Assembly: GCA_013178375.1 (NCBI GenBank)
Contig: JABLXQ010000031.1
Location: 1-64,000 of the forward strand
Origin: Gammaproteobacteria bacterium
Lineage (GTDB): Bacteria; Pseudomonadota; Gammaproteobacteria; Pseudomonadales; Ketobacteraceae
Direction: 5' to 3'
DNA: 64,000 nucleotides
The position numbers were made by a program, and so were the translations under genes. Numbering within the stretch: position 1 is the stretch's first letter; each line of letters opens with the position of its first letter. Below are positions 41,968 through 52,318 of this stretch, in pieces. The notes under the pieces were generated by a model that was not told where the DNA came from, searched no databases, and saw only the letters and a program-made list of their open reading frames with translations.

Positions 41968-42378
41968 TCAGTTGGGCGCAGGGGCCTGCGGTGTTTCCGC
42001 AGCAGGTGTTGCAGGTACCGCCGCTTCCGGTGCCACCGGCACAACAGAATCCGACGCGGGCATCTCAGGCACGTCCGATGCAGCATTCGGCGCAACCTGC
42101 TCGACCGGGGTTTCACTGAAATCAATACGGCCGGCATTTACCGCGTTCTGGCGCGCGATATAGCCCAACGCCAGGCAGCAGGCGAAAAACACAATGCCCA
42201 GCGACCAGGAAGATTTGGTGAGGAAGTTGCCGGAGCCGGCGCTGCCAAATACGGTCTGCGACGCACCTGAACCGAAGGAAGCACCGGCGTCAGCGCCTTT
42301 ACCTTGCTGAATCAGCACCAGCCCAATCAGCGCCAGGGCCACACACACCAGCACAACAAGCAATATCGTTTCGATCAT
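41968..42378 (-). CDS. secG: Preprotein translocase subunit SecG
   Basis: 136 residues from ATG 42378, with AGGAAAA upstream. Two transmembrane helices (about 2-22 and 53-73) flank the conserved GLVLIQQGKGADAGASFGSG loop. The C-terminal half is an unusual Ala/Pro/Glu-rich tail. SecG assists SecYE during protein export. It lies 13 bases after tpiA and before tRNALeu, the pseudomonad order. Confidence 0.95.
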   Translation of the reverse strand: MIETILLVVLVCVALALIGLVLIQQGKGADAGASFGSGASQTVFGSAGSGNFLTKSSWSLGIVFFACCLALGYIARQNAVNAGRIDFSETPVEQVAPNAASDVPEMPASDSVVPVAPEAAVPATPAAETPQAPAPN

Positions 42379-42391
42379 AGGGTTTTCCTGA

Positions 42392-43144
42392 TTATCCTGC
42401 CGCTCGGCAGATCGCCAAAAATTCTTGCGCATCCAGGGATGCGCCACCGATCAGACCACCGTCAATGTCGGGGCTCGCGAACAACTCCGCCGCATTGGAC
42501 GCCTTCACACTGCCGCCGTACAAAATGGGCAATCGGGCGGCAATTTCGGGATGCAATACAGCAATACGCTCGCGCAGCGACGCATGCACCTCTTGCGCCT
42601 GCTCCGGCGTGGCCGTCAGCCCGGTTCCGATTGCCCAGACCGGTTCATAGGCCAGCATCGCGTGCCGGAATGCATCCACGCCGGCAACATCGGCCACAGC
42701 TCGCAACTGCTCCCGCACCGTATCCAGGGTCAGCCCCTGCTGCCGCTGCTCCAGGGTTTCACCAACGCAAAGTATGGGTGTCAGACCCGCCTCCTGCGCC
42801 CGCAGAAACTTGGCAGCCACTTGCTGGCTGGTTTCTCCAAACAGGGCCCGTCGCTCGGAATGGCCGATGATGACATACCGGCATCCCGCATCCGCGAGCA
42901 TCTCGCCTGAAACTTCGCCAGTATAGGCACCTGCCCTGAACTCGGACAGATTCTGGGCACCGACCGCAATCGCCGAATCCTGTAACAGACGGGAGATTAG
43001 ATCCAGATAAGGGAAGGAGCCGCACACCAGAAACCGAGATTCCCATTCACGACTGAAACCAGCCCTGATGGACTCCAGTAACGCCTGGATCGACGCCCGG
43101 TTTCCATTCATTTTCCAGTTGCCGGCTACCACAGGGACGCGCAT
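42392..43144 (-). CDS. tpiA: Triosephosphate isomerase
   Basis: 250 residues from ATG 43144, with GAGG nine bases upstream. The substrate-binding Lys is in GNWKMNGN (about 7-14), the catalytic His in IGHSERR (about 93-99) and the catalytic Glu in [10 protein letters not shown] (about 165-174). The C-terminal LYGGSVK phosphate loop is present. It interconverts DHAP and glyceraldehyde 3-phosphate in glycolysis. It lies between glmM and secG. Confidence 0.97.
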   Translation of the reverse strand: MRVPVVAGNWKMNGNRASIQALLESIRAGFSREWESRFLVCGSFPYLDLISRLLQDSAIAVGAQNLSEFRAGAYTGEVSGEMLADAGCRYVIIGHSERRALFGETSQQVAAKFLRAQEAGLTPILCVGETLEQRQQGLTLDTVREQLRAVADVAGVDAFRHAMLAYEPVWAIGTGLTATPEQAQEVHASLRERIAVLHPEIAARLPILYGGSVKASNAAELFASPDIDGGLIGGASLDAQEFLAICRAAG

Positions 43145-43291
43145 GAAAATCAGCCTCTGTTTCTGCGAGGCGGCAATGGTAACGAAGACGCTGCCAACAT
43201 ACAAGGGAAGCCCGGCGCGCCGCGCTCCCGCCCGGCCGGTGCGAAAACGGGGCCGCCGAATTTAAGTTTCCATCAGGATTGATGGCTGATA

Positions 43292-44635
43292 TCAGGCGCT
43301 GATCACCGCTTCCACGGACTTGGCCAGGTGCTGGCACAGAAGCGCCACCTCATCTGCATCGTCGCCCTCCACCATCACCCGGATCAGCGGCTCGGTGCCA
43401 GACGGACGCAGCAGCACCCGCCCCCGGCCGGACAGCCTGCTTTCCACATCCTTCACCGCTCCCTGTACGCTGGGATGCCCCATGATGTCGCGCTTGTCGG
43501 GCAGGCGAACATTGATCATTTTCTGCGGCATTTTGGTCATGCCGTGGCGAAGATCGGACAGGCCCTTTTCCTGCTCCACCATCACTGCCAGCACCTGCAG
43601 CGCCGAGACGATGCCGTCACCGGTGGTGGTCTTGTCGAGACAGACGATATGGCCGGAGGACTCACCACCCAGCAGCCAGCCTCTTGCATCCAGCTGCTCC
43701 ATCACATAGCGGTCACCCACTTTGGCGCGAGTGAAATCGACGCCCATCTGTTGCAGCGCCAGTTCCAGGCCGAAATTACTCATCAGCGTGCCCACCACAC
43801 CGCCGGCCAGGCCACCGGCCTGATGACGACCCCGTGCGATGATGTAGAGCAGTTCGTCGCCGTCCACCACATCGCCATCGTGATCCACCATGACCACGCG
43901 ATCACCGTCACCATCGAAGGCGATGCCCAGATCGGCCCGCACTTCCCGCACCCGTTTCTGCAGGGCCTCCGGGTGCGTGGAGCCGCAATTCAGGTTGATG
44001 TTCAGGCCGTCCGGCTGCACGCCGATAGTCACCACCTCGGCGCCCAGCTCCTCGAATACGGAGGGGGCAGTGCTGTAGGTGGCACCGTTGGCGCAGTCCA
44101 GCACGACGCGCAGGCCACGCAGGGACAGATGGCGGGGAAAAGTCCCCTTGCAGAATTCGATATAGCGGCCGCGGGAGTCTTCCAGCTTGCGCGTCTTGCC
44201 GATGCGGTCGGACGGCACGGTGTCCATCGGCTGCGCCAGATAGTGCTCGATGGAGTGCTCGATATCGTCCGGCAGTTTTTTGCCTTCGGTGGAGAAGAAC
44301 TTGATGCCGTTGTCCTGATACGGATTGTGCGAGGCGCTGATGACAATACCAGCGCAGGCCCGGAAGGTCCGGGTCAGATAGGCGATGCCCGGCGTGGGCA
44401 TGGGGCCCAACAGCACCACATCGACCCCGGCGGCGGAAAGGCCTGCTTCCAGGGCCGACTCGAACATGTAGCCGGAAATACGCGTGTCCTTGCCGATCAG
44501 GATTTTCTGCCGACCACCCTCGCCGGCAAACACCTTGCCTGCCGCCCAGCCCAGCTGGAGCATGAAAGCCGGGGTAATTTCGCCTTTGCCAACCGTGCCG
44601 CGAATACCATCGGTGCCGAAATATTTTTTGCTCAT
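43292..44635 (-). CDS. glmM: Phosphoglucosamine mutase
   Basis: 447 residues from ATG 44635, overlapping the folP stop by four bases. The catalytic phosphoserine is S102 in [13 protein letters not shown]. The metal loop DGDGDR is near 243-248 and the phosphate-binding [12 protein letters not shown] near 410. It converts glucosamine-6-phosphate to glucosamine-1-phosphate for UDP-GlcNAc, feeding peptidoglycan and LPS synthesis. Confidence 0.97.
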   Translation of the reverse strand: MSKKYFGTDGIRGTVGKGEITPAFMLQLGWAAGKVFAGEGGRQKILIGKDTRISGYMFESALEAGLSAAGVDVVLLGPMPTPGIAYLTRTFRACAGIVISASHNPYQDNGIKFFSTEGKKLPDDIEHSIEHYLAQPMDTVPSDRIGKTRKLEDSRGRYIEFCKGTFPRHLSLRGLRVVLDCANGATYSTAPSVFEELGAEVVTIGVQPDGLNINLNCGSTHPEALQKRVREVRADLGIAFDGDGDRVVMVDHDGDVVDGDELLYIIARGRHQAGGLAGGVVGTLMSNFGLELALQQMGVDFTRAKVGDRYVMEQLDARGWLLGGESSGHIVCLDKTTTGDGIVSALQVLAVMVEQEKGLSDLRHGMTKMPQKMINVRLPDKRDIMGHPSVQGAVKDVESRLSGRGRVLLRPSGTEPLIRVMVEGDDADEVALLCQHLAKSVEAVISA

Positions 44636-45498
44636 AGTGTCTTTGCTTCCTGATCGAGAGAAACCTGCATGACCGCCCACGCCATTTTGAGAGCATCCAC
44701 TGTCGGACCGACGTCGTGGACGCGAATGATACGAGCCCCTTTTTGCACCGCCATGACAGCCAGGGCGAGACTGCCGAAAAGCCGCTGCTCCACTGGCTTG
44801 TCGAGCACCATGCCCACCATTGATTTGCGCGACATTCCGACCAGAATCGGCACCGCCAGCACCTGCAGTGAATCCAGTTTCTGCAGTAACAGCAGATTAT
44901 GGTGGAGCGTTTTGCCAAAACCGAAACCAGGATCGACCAGCAGCTGCGACCGGGAAATGCCGGCGGCGACACAGGCCTCCACTCGCTGATGGAGGAAAGC
45001 GACAACGTCCTGGACCAAGTCAGTATAGCGGGGAGCATTCTGCATGCGGGTGGGCTCGCCCTGCATGTGCATCAGGCACACCGCAAGTCCGGAATTTTTC
45101 GCAACTTCGAGGGCGCCAGGACGGGTGAGCGCACGGACATCGTTGATCAGCCCGGCACCGGCGGCAGCGGCCTCAGCCATGACTCGTGGAGTACTGGTAT
45201 CAACTGACAGCACCAGATCCAGTTCGGAGTGCAGCGCTTCAATGACGGGAATGACGCGATCCAGCTCTTCCTGCTCGGACACCGGCAACGCACCAGGCCG
45301 GGTGGATTCGCCGCCGATGTCGATGATGCTGGCACCCTGCTCCGCCATGGCTCGGGCCTGTTGCAAAGCGGCGTCGCGCAAAACAAAGCGACCCCCGTCC
45401 GAGAAGGAATCGGGGGTCACATTGAGGATGCCCATCACCTGGGGCGTGGACAGATCCAGTGTGCGGCCGGTGCACCGCAGGGGTGACTGCTGCTGCAT
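44632..45498 (-). CDS. folP: Dihydropteroate synthase
   Basis: 288 residues with the TIM-barrel signatures [15 protein letters not shown] (about 23-37) and [11 protein letters not shown] (about 61-71). It condenses p-aminobenzoate with the pterin diphosphate in folate synthesis and is the sulfonamide target. It starts 14 bases after the ftsH stop and overlaps glmM by four bases, in the ftsH-folP-glmM operon typical of the group. Confidence 0.97.
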   Translation of the reverse strand: MQQQSPLRCTGRTLDLSTPQVMGILNVTPDSFSDGGRFVLRDAALQQARAMAEQGASIIDIGGESTRPGALPVSEQEELDRVIPVIEALHSELDLVLSVDTSTPRVMAEAAAAGAGLINDVRALTRPGALEVAKNSGLAVCLMHMQGEPTRMQNAPRYTDLVQDVVAFLHQRVEACVAAGISRSQLLVDPGFGFGKTLHHNLLLLQKLDSLQVLAVPILVGMSRKSMVGMVLDKPVEQRLFGSLALAVMAVQKGARIIRVHDVGPTVDALKMAWAVMQVSLDQEAKTL

Positions 45499-45512
45499 CC
45501 CTGCCGCCTGGA

Positions 45513-47447
45513 TCAGTGGGTATTGGCCGGACCGCCGATGGAGCTCTTGGCGGAACCTTCCTCTTTCTCTACCGGAGCCTTTTCCACCACCGGGCTGCCG
45601 CCGCTGGTACCGCTGGTGCCATCATCATTCCAGCCTTTCGGCTGGCGCACCTTGCGACCACACATAATGTCATCGATCTGTTCCGCATCAATGGTTTCAT
45701 AGGTCATCAGTGCGTCGGCCATCAGATGCAGCTTGTCCAGATTGTCTTTCAGGATCTGCTCGGCACGCGAGTAGCAGCGATCAATTATCAGGCGCACTTC
45801 AGCGTCGATTTCTTTCGCAGTCTGGCCGGAAACATTACGGCGCTGGTTATATTGACGCCCCAGGAACACTTCGCCTTCGTCTTCTTCGTAACTCAGCGGA
45901 CCCAGTTTTTCCGACAGACCCCACTTGGTCACCATATTGCGGGCAATTTCGGTGGCACGCAGGATGTCGTTGGAGGCGCCAGTGGTGACACCATCTTTAC
46001 CCAGGGTCATTTCCTCAGCGATACGACCACCAAACAGGGAGCAGATGCTGCTTTCAAGAAACAGCTTGCTATGGCTGTGCATGTCGGCTTCGGGCAGGAA
46101 CATGGTGACACCCAGGGCACGGCCACGCGGAATGACGCTTACCTTATAGACAGGGTGGTGTTCCGGCACTATCCGACCAACGATGGCATGACCGGCTTCA
46201 TGATAGGCGGTGTTCCGCTTCTCTTTTTCCGACATGACCATGGTTTTGCGTTCAGTGCCCATGATGATCTTGTCCTTGGCTTTCTCGAACTCGGCCATGC
46301 TCACTACTCGCTTGCCGGAGCGTGCCGCAAACAAAGCGGCTTCATTGACCAGGTTGGCCAGATCGGCGCCGGAGAAACCGGGTGTGCCGCGGGCAATGGT
46401 TTTAGGCTCGACATCGTCACCCAGCGGAACCTTGCGCATGTGAACCTTGAGGATCTGCTCGCGGCCACGAATGTCGGGGGCAGACACCACCACCTGACGG
46501 TCGAAACGGCCGGGACGCAGCAGTGCGGAATCCAGTACGTCAGGACGGTTGGTGGCAGCAATGACGATGACACCGTCATTGGGCTCGAAGCCGTCCATTT
46601 CCACCAGCAATTGATTCAGGGTCTGTTCGCGCTCGTCATGACCGCCACCCAGACCGGCACCACGGGACCGGCCCACGGCGTCGATCTCGTCGATGAACAC
46701 GATACAGGGCGCCTGCTTCTTGGCTTGCTCAAACATGTCGCGCACGCGGGATGCGCCCACGCCGACGAACATTTCCACGAAATCTGAGCCGGAGATGGTG
46801 AAGAACGGCACCTTGGCTTCGCCGGCAATCGCTTTCGCCAGCAGGGTTTTACCGGTACCCGGCGGGCCCACCATCAATACACCACGGGGAATCTTGCCGC
46901 CCAGGCGCTGGAATTTGCCCGGGTCGCGCAGGAATTCAACCAGTTCCTGCACTTCATCCTTGGCCTCGTCACAACCGGCGACGTCGGCAAAGGTGGTTTT
47001 GATCTGGTCTTCGCTGAGCAGACGGGCGCGGCTCTTGCCGAAGGTCATGGGGCCGCCACGACCGCCACCGCCACCCTGCATCTGGCGCATGAAGAACATG
47101 AAAATCGCGACGATCAGCAGAATCGGGAAGCAGGCCACCAGCAGTTGGGCCCACAGGCTTTGTTTTTCAGGCTGGCGACCTTCGATGGCGACGTTGTTTT
47201 TCAGCAGCATCGGCATCAGGTCGACATCAAACAGATTGGGGAGAACGGTTTCGAATTTCTCGCTGGCCACCGTCTTGCCGGTGACGATTGAGCCATCAAT
47301 GATGACTTGATCCACCTGACCGCCTTCTACCTGTTCCACGAACTTGGAATAGGGAATGCGCTGGGTGCTGCCCTGGGAACTGAAGTTGTTGAAAACCGAC
47401 AGCAAGACAATCGCTATCACGACCCAGAGAATTAAATTTTTTGCCAT
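45513..47447 (-). CDS. ftsH: ATP-dependent zinc metalloprotease FtsH
   Basis: 644 residues from ATG 47447. Two transmembrane helices (about 4-22 and 100-120) flank a periplasmic domain. The AAA domain has Walker A GPPGTGKT (194-201), and the protease domain has HEAGH (about 414-418) and the distal zinc ligand region. FtsH degrades membrane and short-lived cytoplasmic proteins, including LpxC and sigma-32 in E. coli. Sigma-32 control would connect it to the dnaK operon in this window. Confidence 0.98.
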   Translation of the reverse strand: MAKNLILWVVIAIVLLSVFNNFSSQGSTQRIPYSKFVEQVEGGQVDQVIIDGSIVTGKTVASEKFETVLPNLFDVDLMPMLLKNNVAIEGRQPEKQSLWAQLLVACFPILLIVAIFMFFMRQMQGGGGGRGGPMTFGKSRARLLSEDQIKTTFADVAGCDEAKDEVQELVEFLRDPGKFQRLGGKIPRGVLMVGPPGTGKTLLAKAIAGEAKVPFFTISGSDFVEMFVGVGASRVRDMFEQAKKQAPCIVFIDEIDAVGRSRGAGLGGGHDEREQTLNQLLVEMDGFEPNDGVIVIAATNRPDVLDSALLRPGRFDRQVVVSAPDIRGREQILKVHMRKVPLGDDVEPKTIARGTPGFSGADLANLVNEAALFAARSGKRVVSMAEFEKAKDKIIMGTERKTMVMSEKEKRNTAYHEAGHAIVGRIVPEHHPVYKVSVIPRGRALGVTMFLPEADMHSHSKLFLESSICSLFGGRIAEEMTLGKDGVTTGASNDILRATEIARNMVTKWGLSEKLGPLSYEEDEGEVFLGRQYNQRRNVSGQTAKEIDAEVRLIIDRCYSRAEQILKDNLDKLHLMADALMTYETIDAEQIDDIMCGRKVRQPKGWNDDGTSGTSGGSPVVEKAPVEKEEGSAKSSIGGPANTH

Positions 47448-47571
47448 ATCGTTCAAGGGGTTACCCTCTCTCTCGCCCAACCGGCAGACGCGGCGCGACT
47501 GCGTTCTGAAACCATGTTTTTGCTACATTACTACACAATAGACGCTGGCACCATCTTTCGCCGGACCCGCT

Positions 47572-48195
47572 TCACGCCCCGCGAAAACCCTTGGCCAACA
47601 GGTAGGTTTCCTTGGAACGGGCACGGGATGCCTCGGGCTTGCGGGTGGTCAGGGTGGCGAATTTCTGCTGCAATTCCTTGCGGTATTCCGGCAGACCGCC
47701 CCCCTGAAACACCTTGACCAGAAAGGCACCGTCTTTCTTCAGCACCTGGCCGGCCATTTCGAGCGCCAGCTCCGCCAGGTACATGGCGCGGGGCTGATCG
47801 ACGGCATCCATTCCACTCATATTGGGGGCCATGTCGGAAATTACAAGGTCCACCGGACGGTCGCCAATGATTTCAAGCAGTTGCTTGTAGACGGTCTCTT
47901 CGCGGAAGTCGCCCTGCAGGAATTGCACACCGGCAACGTTGTCCATTTCGAGGATGTCGGAGGCGATCACCAGGCCATTGTGGCCCACCAGCTGCGCCGC
48001 CACCTGGGACCAGCCGCCGGGCGCAGCACCCAGGTCCACGACTGTCATGCCGGGTTTGATGATGCGGTCTTTTTCCTGCAATTCCAGCAGCTTGTAGGCC
48101 GCGCGGGAACGATAGCCGTCCTGCTGGGCCTTCTTGACGTACACATCGTCGAAATGCTCGCGCAGCCAGCTTTTGCTGGTTTTGGAACGGGACAC
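47572..48195 (-). CDS. rlmE: 23S rRNA (uridine2552-2'-O)-methyltransferase
   Basis: 207 residues from GTG 48195, with GAGG seven bases upstream; the longer frame is unsupported. The K-D-K-E catalytic tetrad is visible in [25 protein letters not shown] and [27 protein letters not shown] is the SAM site. The enzyme methylates U2552 in the 50S A-site loop. It is divergent from yhbY and precedes ftsH, as in E. coli. Confidence 0.96.
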   Translation of the reverse strand: MSRSKTSKSWLREHFDDVYVKKAQQDGYRSRAAYKLLELQEKDRIIKPGMTVVDLGAAPGGWSQVAAQLVGHNGLVIASDILEMDNVAGVQFLQGDFREETVYKQLLEIIGDRPVDLVISDMAPNMSGMDAVDQPRAMYLAELALEMAGQVLKKDGAFLVKVFQGGGLPEYRKELQQKFATLTTRKPEASRARSKETYLLAKGFRGA

Positions 48196-48327
48196 GCCAC
48201 TACCTCGGTCAAAGTTGCGAATTACGGACCCGGTATTTTGCCTGAATATCCGCCGTCGCGGGTAACAATTCCGCGCCGGCAGGTTTAGAATACGCGCCCT
48301 CGAATCCCGTCCGCACAGGTAGAACCG

Positions 48328-48642
48328 ATGAGCCTTTCTTCCGACCAGAAAAAACGTTTCCGCACGATTGCCCATCATCTGAAGCCGGTGGTGATCATCG
48401 CGGAGAAAGGTATTTCCGAGGGTGTGATGGCGGAACTGGAGCGGGCGCTGGAGGATCATGAGCTGATCAAGCTGAAGATCAATGTGGCGGAGCGCGAGGA
48501 CAAGCAGCTGATCATCGGCGAAGTAGTGGAAAAGACCCGCGCCGAGCTGGTGCAGACCATCGGCAAGGTGGCGGTGCTGTACCGGGCGGCGAAAAAGCAG
48601 AATCCGAAACTGTCGAACCTGATGCGCTTCCAGGCGCTCTGA
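48328..48642 (+). CDS. yhbY: YhbY/CRS1-type RNA-binding protein
   Basis: 104 residues. The CRM fold is clear: [20 protein letters not shown] at the start, [21 protein letters not shown] and [14 protein letters not shown] (about 78-91). The protein associates with pre-50S ribosomal particles. It is divergent from rlmE, the conserved arrangement. A TAGAAT at 48286-48291 may be its -10 element. Confidence 0.94.
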   Translation: MSLSSDQKKRFRTIAHHLKPVVIIAEKGISEGVMAELERALEDHELIKLKINVAEREDKQLIIGEVVEKTRAELVQTIGKVAVLYRAAKKQNPKLSNLMRFQAL

Positions 48643-48723
48643 TTTTCACCCGTCCCCAACCCCCGAATTTTTTGCACAATTCCTTTCTATACTGGCCTTA
48701 GGTTGCTATCACCCAAGGCCGTT

Positions 48724-50154
48724 ATGTTTTCCCTGCGCAATAAACTGTTTCTGGCATTTCTGTTGTCGAGCGCACTGCTGGCAGTGAGCATGCTGGCGCT
48801 GTTTCAGTGGAGTTTCGATCGCGGCTTTCTGAATTACATCCAGCGGGTAGACCAGAAGCGGCTGGAGGTTATCGGCTCAGCACTGGAGCAGAAGCTGGCA
48901 CAAACGCCGGACTGGCAAGCGCTGCTGCAGCCGGGCGCGGCGGAGCAGCTGATGGATGGCGTGCGGGATTTTCCGCGTCACGGTCCCGGCCTGCCAGAGT
49001 TCAATGGCCCGCTCCCACCACCACCGCCCGATCACTTTCACGCGCCCCCGCCCCGCCGCGATCCGCGCTTCCGCTTTTTTATCCTGGATGCCAACCGGCA
49101 ACCGCTGGCGGGTTTTTACCGCAAGCGCACCGACAACCGGCTGCGCCCACTGATGCGCGGCGAGACGCTGGTGGGATATGTCGGCATCGAGCCGAAAAAA
49201 GTGCCGCAGGAATTGATTGACCAGGAATTTGCCGAGTCGCAATCGCAGAATTTTATTTTCATGGCATTGATCGCGCTGGCGGTGTCGCTGTTGATGGCGT
49301 TTCCGCTGGCGTCATTGCTGGTGAAACGCATCAACCGGCTGGTGGAGCAGGTGCGGCAGTTGAGCGCCGGCAACTACGAGCATCGAATCGCACCCGGCGG
49401 CAACGACGAGCTGAATCAACTGGCGCTGCACCTGAACGATCTGGGGCGGACGCTGCAGGAAACGGCGCATGCACGCCGGCGCATGGTGGCGGATATTTCC
49501 CACGAACTGCGCACGCCGATTGCCACGTTGCGGGCACAGCTGGAGGCGATAGAAGATGGTGTGCGGCCGCTGAATGCCAGCGCAGTCCAGCGCCTGCATG
49601 AACAGGTGATGCGGCTGTCGAATCTGGTGCACGATCTGTATGAACTGTCGCTGGCGGATATCGGCGCGCTGTCGTACCGCAAGCAACCGCTGGATCTGCG
49701 CGAACTGGTGACGACGCTGGCGAATTCCATGCAACCGCAGTTTGCACAGGCGGGCCTGGCGTTATCGGTGCGGGATGAGCCGAATGCAGAGCTGAGGGTG
49801 TTTGGCGACAACCAGCGACTGACCCAGCTGTTCGCCAATCTGCTGCAGAACAGCCTGCAATACACCACCTCGCCCGGACAGGTGCAGGTTAGCATCCGCA
49901 CCGAAAATCAGATTGCAGCGATCAGCGTGGAGGACTCGGCGCCGGGCGTGGAAAAGTCGGTGCAACCCCGACTGTTCGAACGGCTGTTCCGCGCCGAATC
50001 ATCACGCAATCGCAATACCGGCGGCGCCGGGCTGGGTCTGAGCCTGTGCCAGACCATTGTCGAAGCTCACAACGGCAGCATCGTGGCAGCGGACAGCGCC
50101 CTGGGCGGACTGGCCGTCACCGTTCGTATCCCACTGACACAGGTGGCACCATGA
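48724..50154 (+). CDS. Sensor histidine kinase, BaeS-like
   Basis: 476 residues from ATG 48724. Two transmembrane helices (about 8-28 and 178-199) enclose a periplasmic domain with an unusual Pro/His-rich stretch (about 86-110, PPPPPDHFHAPPP). HAMP follows (about 200-250), then the phosphoacceptor DISHELRTP with H260, the N box FANLLQNSLQYT and the G2 box GGAGLGLSL. It should phosphorylate the response regulator encoded next; the two genes overlap by four bases. By analogy with BaeS it may sense envelope damage or metals. The Pro/His tract hints at metals, but that is inference. Confidence 0.92.
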   Translation: MFSLRNKLFLAFLLSSALLAVSMLALFQWSFDRGFLNYIQRVDQKRLEVIGSALEQKLAQTPDWQALLQPGAAEQLMDGVRDFPRHGPGLPEFNGPLPPPPPDHFHAPPPRRDPRFRFFILDANRQPLAGFYRKRTDNRLRPLMRGETLVGYVGIEPKKVPQELIDQEFAESQSQNFIFMALIALAVSLLMAFPLASLLVKRINRLVEQVRQLSAGNYEHRIAPGGNDELNQLALHLNDLGRTLQETAHARRRMVADISHELRTPIATLRAQLEAIEDGVRPLNASAVQRLHEQVMRLSNLVHDLYELSLADIGALSYRKQPLDLRELVTTLANSMQPQFAQAGLALSVRDEPNAELRVFGDNQRLTQLFANLLQNSLQYTTSPGQVQVSIRTENQIAAISVEDSAPGVEKSVQPRLFERLFRAESSRNRNTGGAGLGLSLCQTIVEAHNGSIVAADSALGGLAVTVRIPLTQVAP

Positions 50155-50849
50155 ATAGCAGCACCCAACAACCGAAAATCCTGATCGTCGAAGATGAAGA
50201 GGCATTGGCGGAAGTATTGGATGATTACTTGCGCCATCATCATTTCGTCACCCGCGTCGTTGGCGATGGCGCACTGGTGCAGGATGCGGTTGCCGCATTT
50301 CAGCCGGACCTGATCCTGCTGGACCTGATGCTGCCGAACAAGGACGGCCTGACTATCTGCCGCGAAATTCGCGCACGCAGTACAGTGCCCATCATCATGA
50401 CCACTGCCAGAGTGGAGGAAATTGATCGTCTGCTGGGACTGGAGCTGGGCGCGGATGATTACATCTGCAAACCCTACAGTCCGCGCGAAGTGATTGCGCG
50501 GGTGAAGGCAGTATTGCGACGCGCCGGTGTGCAGGACGCGTCGCCGGCAAATAAGGCGCTGGTGCTGCGGGCTGAATCCATGAGTGCCACCCTGCTGGGT
50601 GTTGCGCTGGAACTGACGGCAGTGGAATTCCGTCTGCTGGAAACCATGGCCAATGAACCGCGCCGCATTTTCACTCGCGATCAATTGATGGACCGCATCT
50701 ACACCGACCAGCGCATCGTCAGCGACCGCACCATCGATTCCCACATCACAAAACTGCGCAAGAAGCTGGCAACTGCCAATGCTGGCGCCGATGTAATCCG
50801 CTCCGTGTACGGCGTCGGTTACAAGTACGAAGAACCAGAACAGAACTGA
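50151..50849 (+). CDS. OmpR-family response regulator, BaeR-like
   Basis: 232 residues. The receiver domain has the acidic pair E14/D15, phosphoacceptor D58 in LILLDLMLPNKDG and the late Lys in YICKPYSPREV (about 107). The winged-helix DNA-binding domain (about 130-228) ends with DVIRSVYGVGYKYE. The EEIDRLLGLELGADDYICKP segment is almost the same as in E. coli BaeR, so an envelope-stress role is likely. It overlaps the kinase gene and precedes a Spy/CpxP-like gene. Confidence 0.94.
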   Translation: MNSSTQQPKILIVEDEEALAEVLDDYLRHHHFVTRVVGDGALVQDAVAAFQPDLILLDLMLPNKDGLTICREIRARSTVPIIMTTARVEEIDRLLGLELGADDYICKPYSPREVIARVKAVLRRAGVQDASPANKALVLRAESMSATLLGVALELTAVEFRLLETMANEPRRIFTRDQLMDRIYTDQRIVSDRTIDSHITKLRKKLATANAGADVIRSVYGVGYKYEEPEQN

Positions 50850-50900
50850 TCCGCGCTTACGCCCGCATCACAGCTTTCACATTCGTTGCACAATGAATGC

Positions 50901-50929
50901 GAATTTGCTGCGCGATGCACTCGCATACT
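50901..50929 (+). promoter_or_regulatory. Candidate promoter of the Spy-like gene sharing a spaced motif with the kinase gene
   Basis: GAATTT (50901-50906), a 17-base gap and CATACTG (50924-50930) occur here. The same layout, GAATTT (48665-48670), 17 bases and TATACTG (48688-48694), stands before the histidine kinase gene. The nonamer TTGCACAAT is also found in both regions (48672-48680 and 50886-50894). Co-regulation is inferred. Confidence 0.35.
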
Positions 50930-50963
50930 GCTTCCCATGAAAATCAAGCAAGGGGAAGCAGAC

Positions 50964-51275
50964 ATGAAATACGCACTGGCATTTCTGATGATCGGATTGT
51001 TTTCGTTATCGGCTCTGGCGCGTATGCCAGGGCCGGATAACATGCTGGCCCACCTGACCAGCACTCTGAACCTGACTGCCGGGCAGGCAGAACAGGTAGA
51101 GACTATCATCACGGGCAAGCAGGAAAAGATGCAGAAGCTGATGCAGCAGATGGCGGCATTGCGGGCGGAAACCGATACGGCCATCAAGGCCGTGCTCAAC
51201 GAGGAGCAGCTGAAAAAATTCGAAACCCTGCAGCGCAATCGCCCACAGCGGGGTCAGCGGCCACAGGAATTCTGA
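50964..51275 (+). CDS. Spy/CpxP-like periplasmic LTXXQ protein
   Basis: 103 residues from ATG 50964, with AAGGGGAA upstream. A signal peptide (about 1-19, ending ALA) precedes a short all-helical protein with an LTXXQ-type motif LNLTAGQAEQV (about 33-43) and a partner LNEEQLKKFETL (about 80-91). Spy is an ATP-independent periplasmic chaperone induced by Bae and Cpx, and CpxP tunes the Cpx sensor. Its place after the BaeSR-like pair fits an output gene of that system. A terminator follows. Confidence 0.8.
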   Translation: MKYALAFLMIGLFSLSALARMPGPDNMLAHLTSTLNLTAGQAEQVETIITGKQEKMQKLMQQMAALRAETDTAIKAVLNEEQLKKFETLQRNRPQRGQRPQEF

Positions 51276-51310
51276 TTCACATCAGGCAAATTCCTTCCCG
51301 ATGCCGATTT

Positions 51311-51341
51311 GCGCCACGGCTCCCAACCGCGGCGCTTTTTT
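51311..51341 (+). terminator. Terminator after the Spy-like gene
   Basis: GCGCC (51311-51315) and GGCGC (51331-51335) pair, with an inner GG/CC, followed by six T. It lies 36 bases past the stop and touches the end of the convergent membrane-protein gene. Confidence 0.65.
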
Positions 51342-51759
51342 AGGGCGGACGGCGCACAAGAAAACAGGCGAGCGCCAGTATGCCCTGCAATGCTGCCGGG
51401 TAAGTCAGGCCATCCAGCGCAAGTGCGTCCGGACGCGTCACCCACACCACCATTGTCACACCACAGACGGCAATGCCCAGCAGCAGACTGGTTTCGCGCC
51501 AGATCGTCGTACCCGCCGCCATGCGCAATCCGATGAGCACCAGACTGACCAGCGCGCTCACCACCCCTTCCACCTTGAATAGCAGCGGCGCGATGGCGCC
51601 CAGTTCGGGCGCAGCATTTTCCGCCAGCAGTAACGGCAGCCAGATCAGCACAAACCACCAGATTCCACCCAGCAGCAAGGTCTGCAATACGTCTGGCAGA
51701 TAGCCAGGCTGCGCCGGGGGCGTTGGGGATTCCTGTTGTTGGACCGGGATTTTGTTCAT
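51340..51759 (-). CDS. Small four-helix membrane protein of unknown function
   Basis: 139 residues. A Gln/Pro-rich cytoplasmic start (MNKIPVQQQESPTPPAQPG) is followed by four predicted transmembrane helices (about 25-45, 55-78, 88-106, 116-134). I recognise no family. It is convergent with the Spy-like gene and upstream of nothing on its own strand except the yhbY side. A link to envelope stress is only positional. Confidence 0.65.
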   Translation of the reverse strand: MNKIPVQQQESPTPPAQPGYLPDVLQTLLLGGIWWFVLIWLPLLLAENAAPELGAIAPLLFKVEGVVSALVSLVLIGLRMAAGTTIWRETSLLLGIAVCGVTMVVWVTRPDALALDGLTYPAALQGILALACFLVRRPP

Positions 51760-51841
51760 GGCAGCCGGATCATCGAATCAATGCCAGCGGGATGGGAAAA
51801 GCGGCGAGCCGGAAACGCGCGCTGCGCTTCCGGCCCATGCT

Positions 51842-52318
51842 TCAGATGTGCTTCACTTTGAGGATTTCGTAAACGACGGTGCCTCCCGGCGTGTCGACGC
51901 TGACTTCATCGCCCTCGAATTTGCCGATCAGGCCACGGGCAATCGGCGAGTTCACCGAGATTTTGGCGTGCTTGATGTCGGCTTCGTCGTCACCCACGAT
52001 CTGGTAGGTTTTCTCTTCGTCCTTGTCCACATCCAACAGATCCAGTGTAACGCCGAAAATCACCTTGCCCTTGTTGTCGATCTTGGAGATGTCGATGATC
52101 TGGGCATTGCTGAGCTTGGCTTCGATCTCGGCGATGCGGCCTTCGATGAAACCCTGCTCCTCGCGCGCGGCGTGGTACTCGGCGTTTTCCTTCAGGTCAC
52201 CGTGGGCACGGGCCTCGGCGATCGAATTGATCACGCGGGGACGGTCCACCTTTTTCAGGCGATCCAGTTCTTCCTGCAGACGGGTTGCGCCGCCGACGGT
52301 CATGGGTACTCGAATCAT
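51842..52318 (-). CDS. greA: Transcription elongation factor GreA
   Basis: 158 residues, standard length. The N-terminal coiled-coil finger carries the acidic tip ([19 protein letters not shown] region, about 42-60). A C-terminal FKBP-like domain follows (about 80-158). GreA stimulates transcript cleavage in backtracked RNA polymerase. The start overlaps the carB stop by four bases, so greA is translated from the carAB transcript. Confidence 0.97.
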   Translation of the reverse strand: MIRVPMTVGGATRLQEELDRLKKVDRPRVINSIAEARAHGDLKENAEYHAAREEQGFIEGRIAEIEAKLSNAQIIDISKIDNKGKVIFGVTLDLLDVDKDEEKTYQIVGDDEADIKHAKISVNSPIARGLIGKFEGDEVSVDTPGGTVVYEILKVKHI

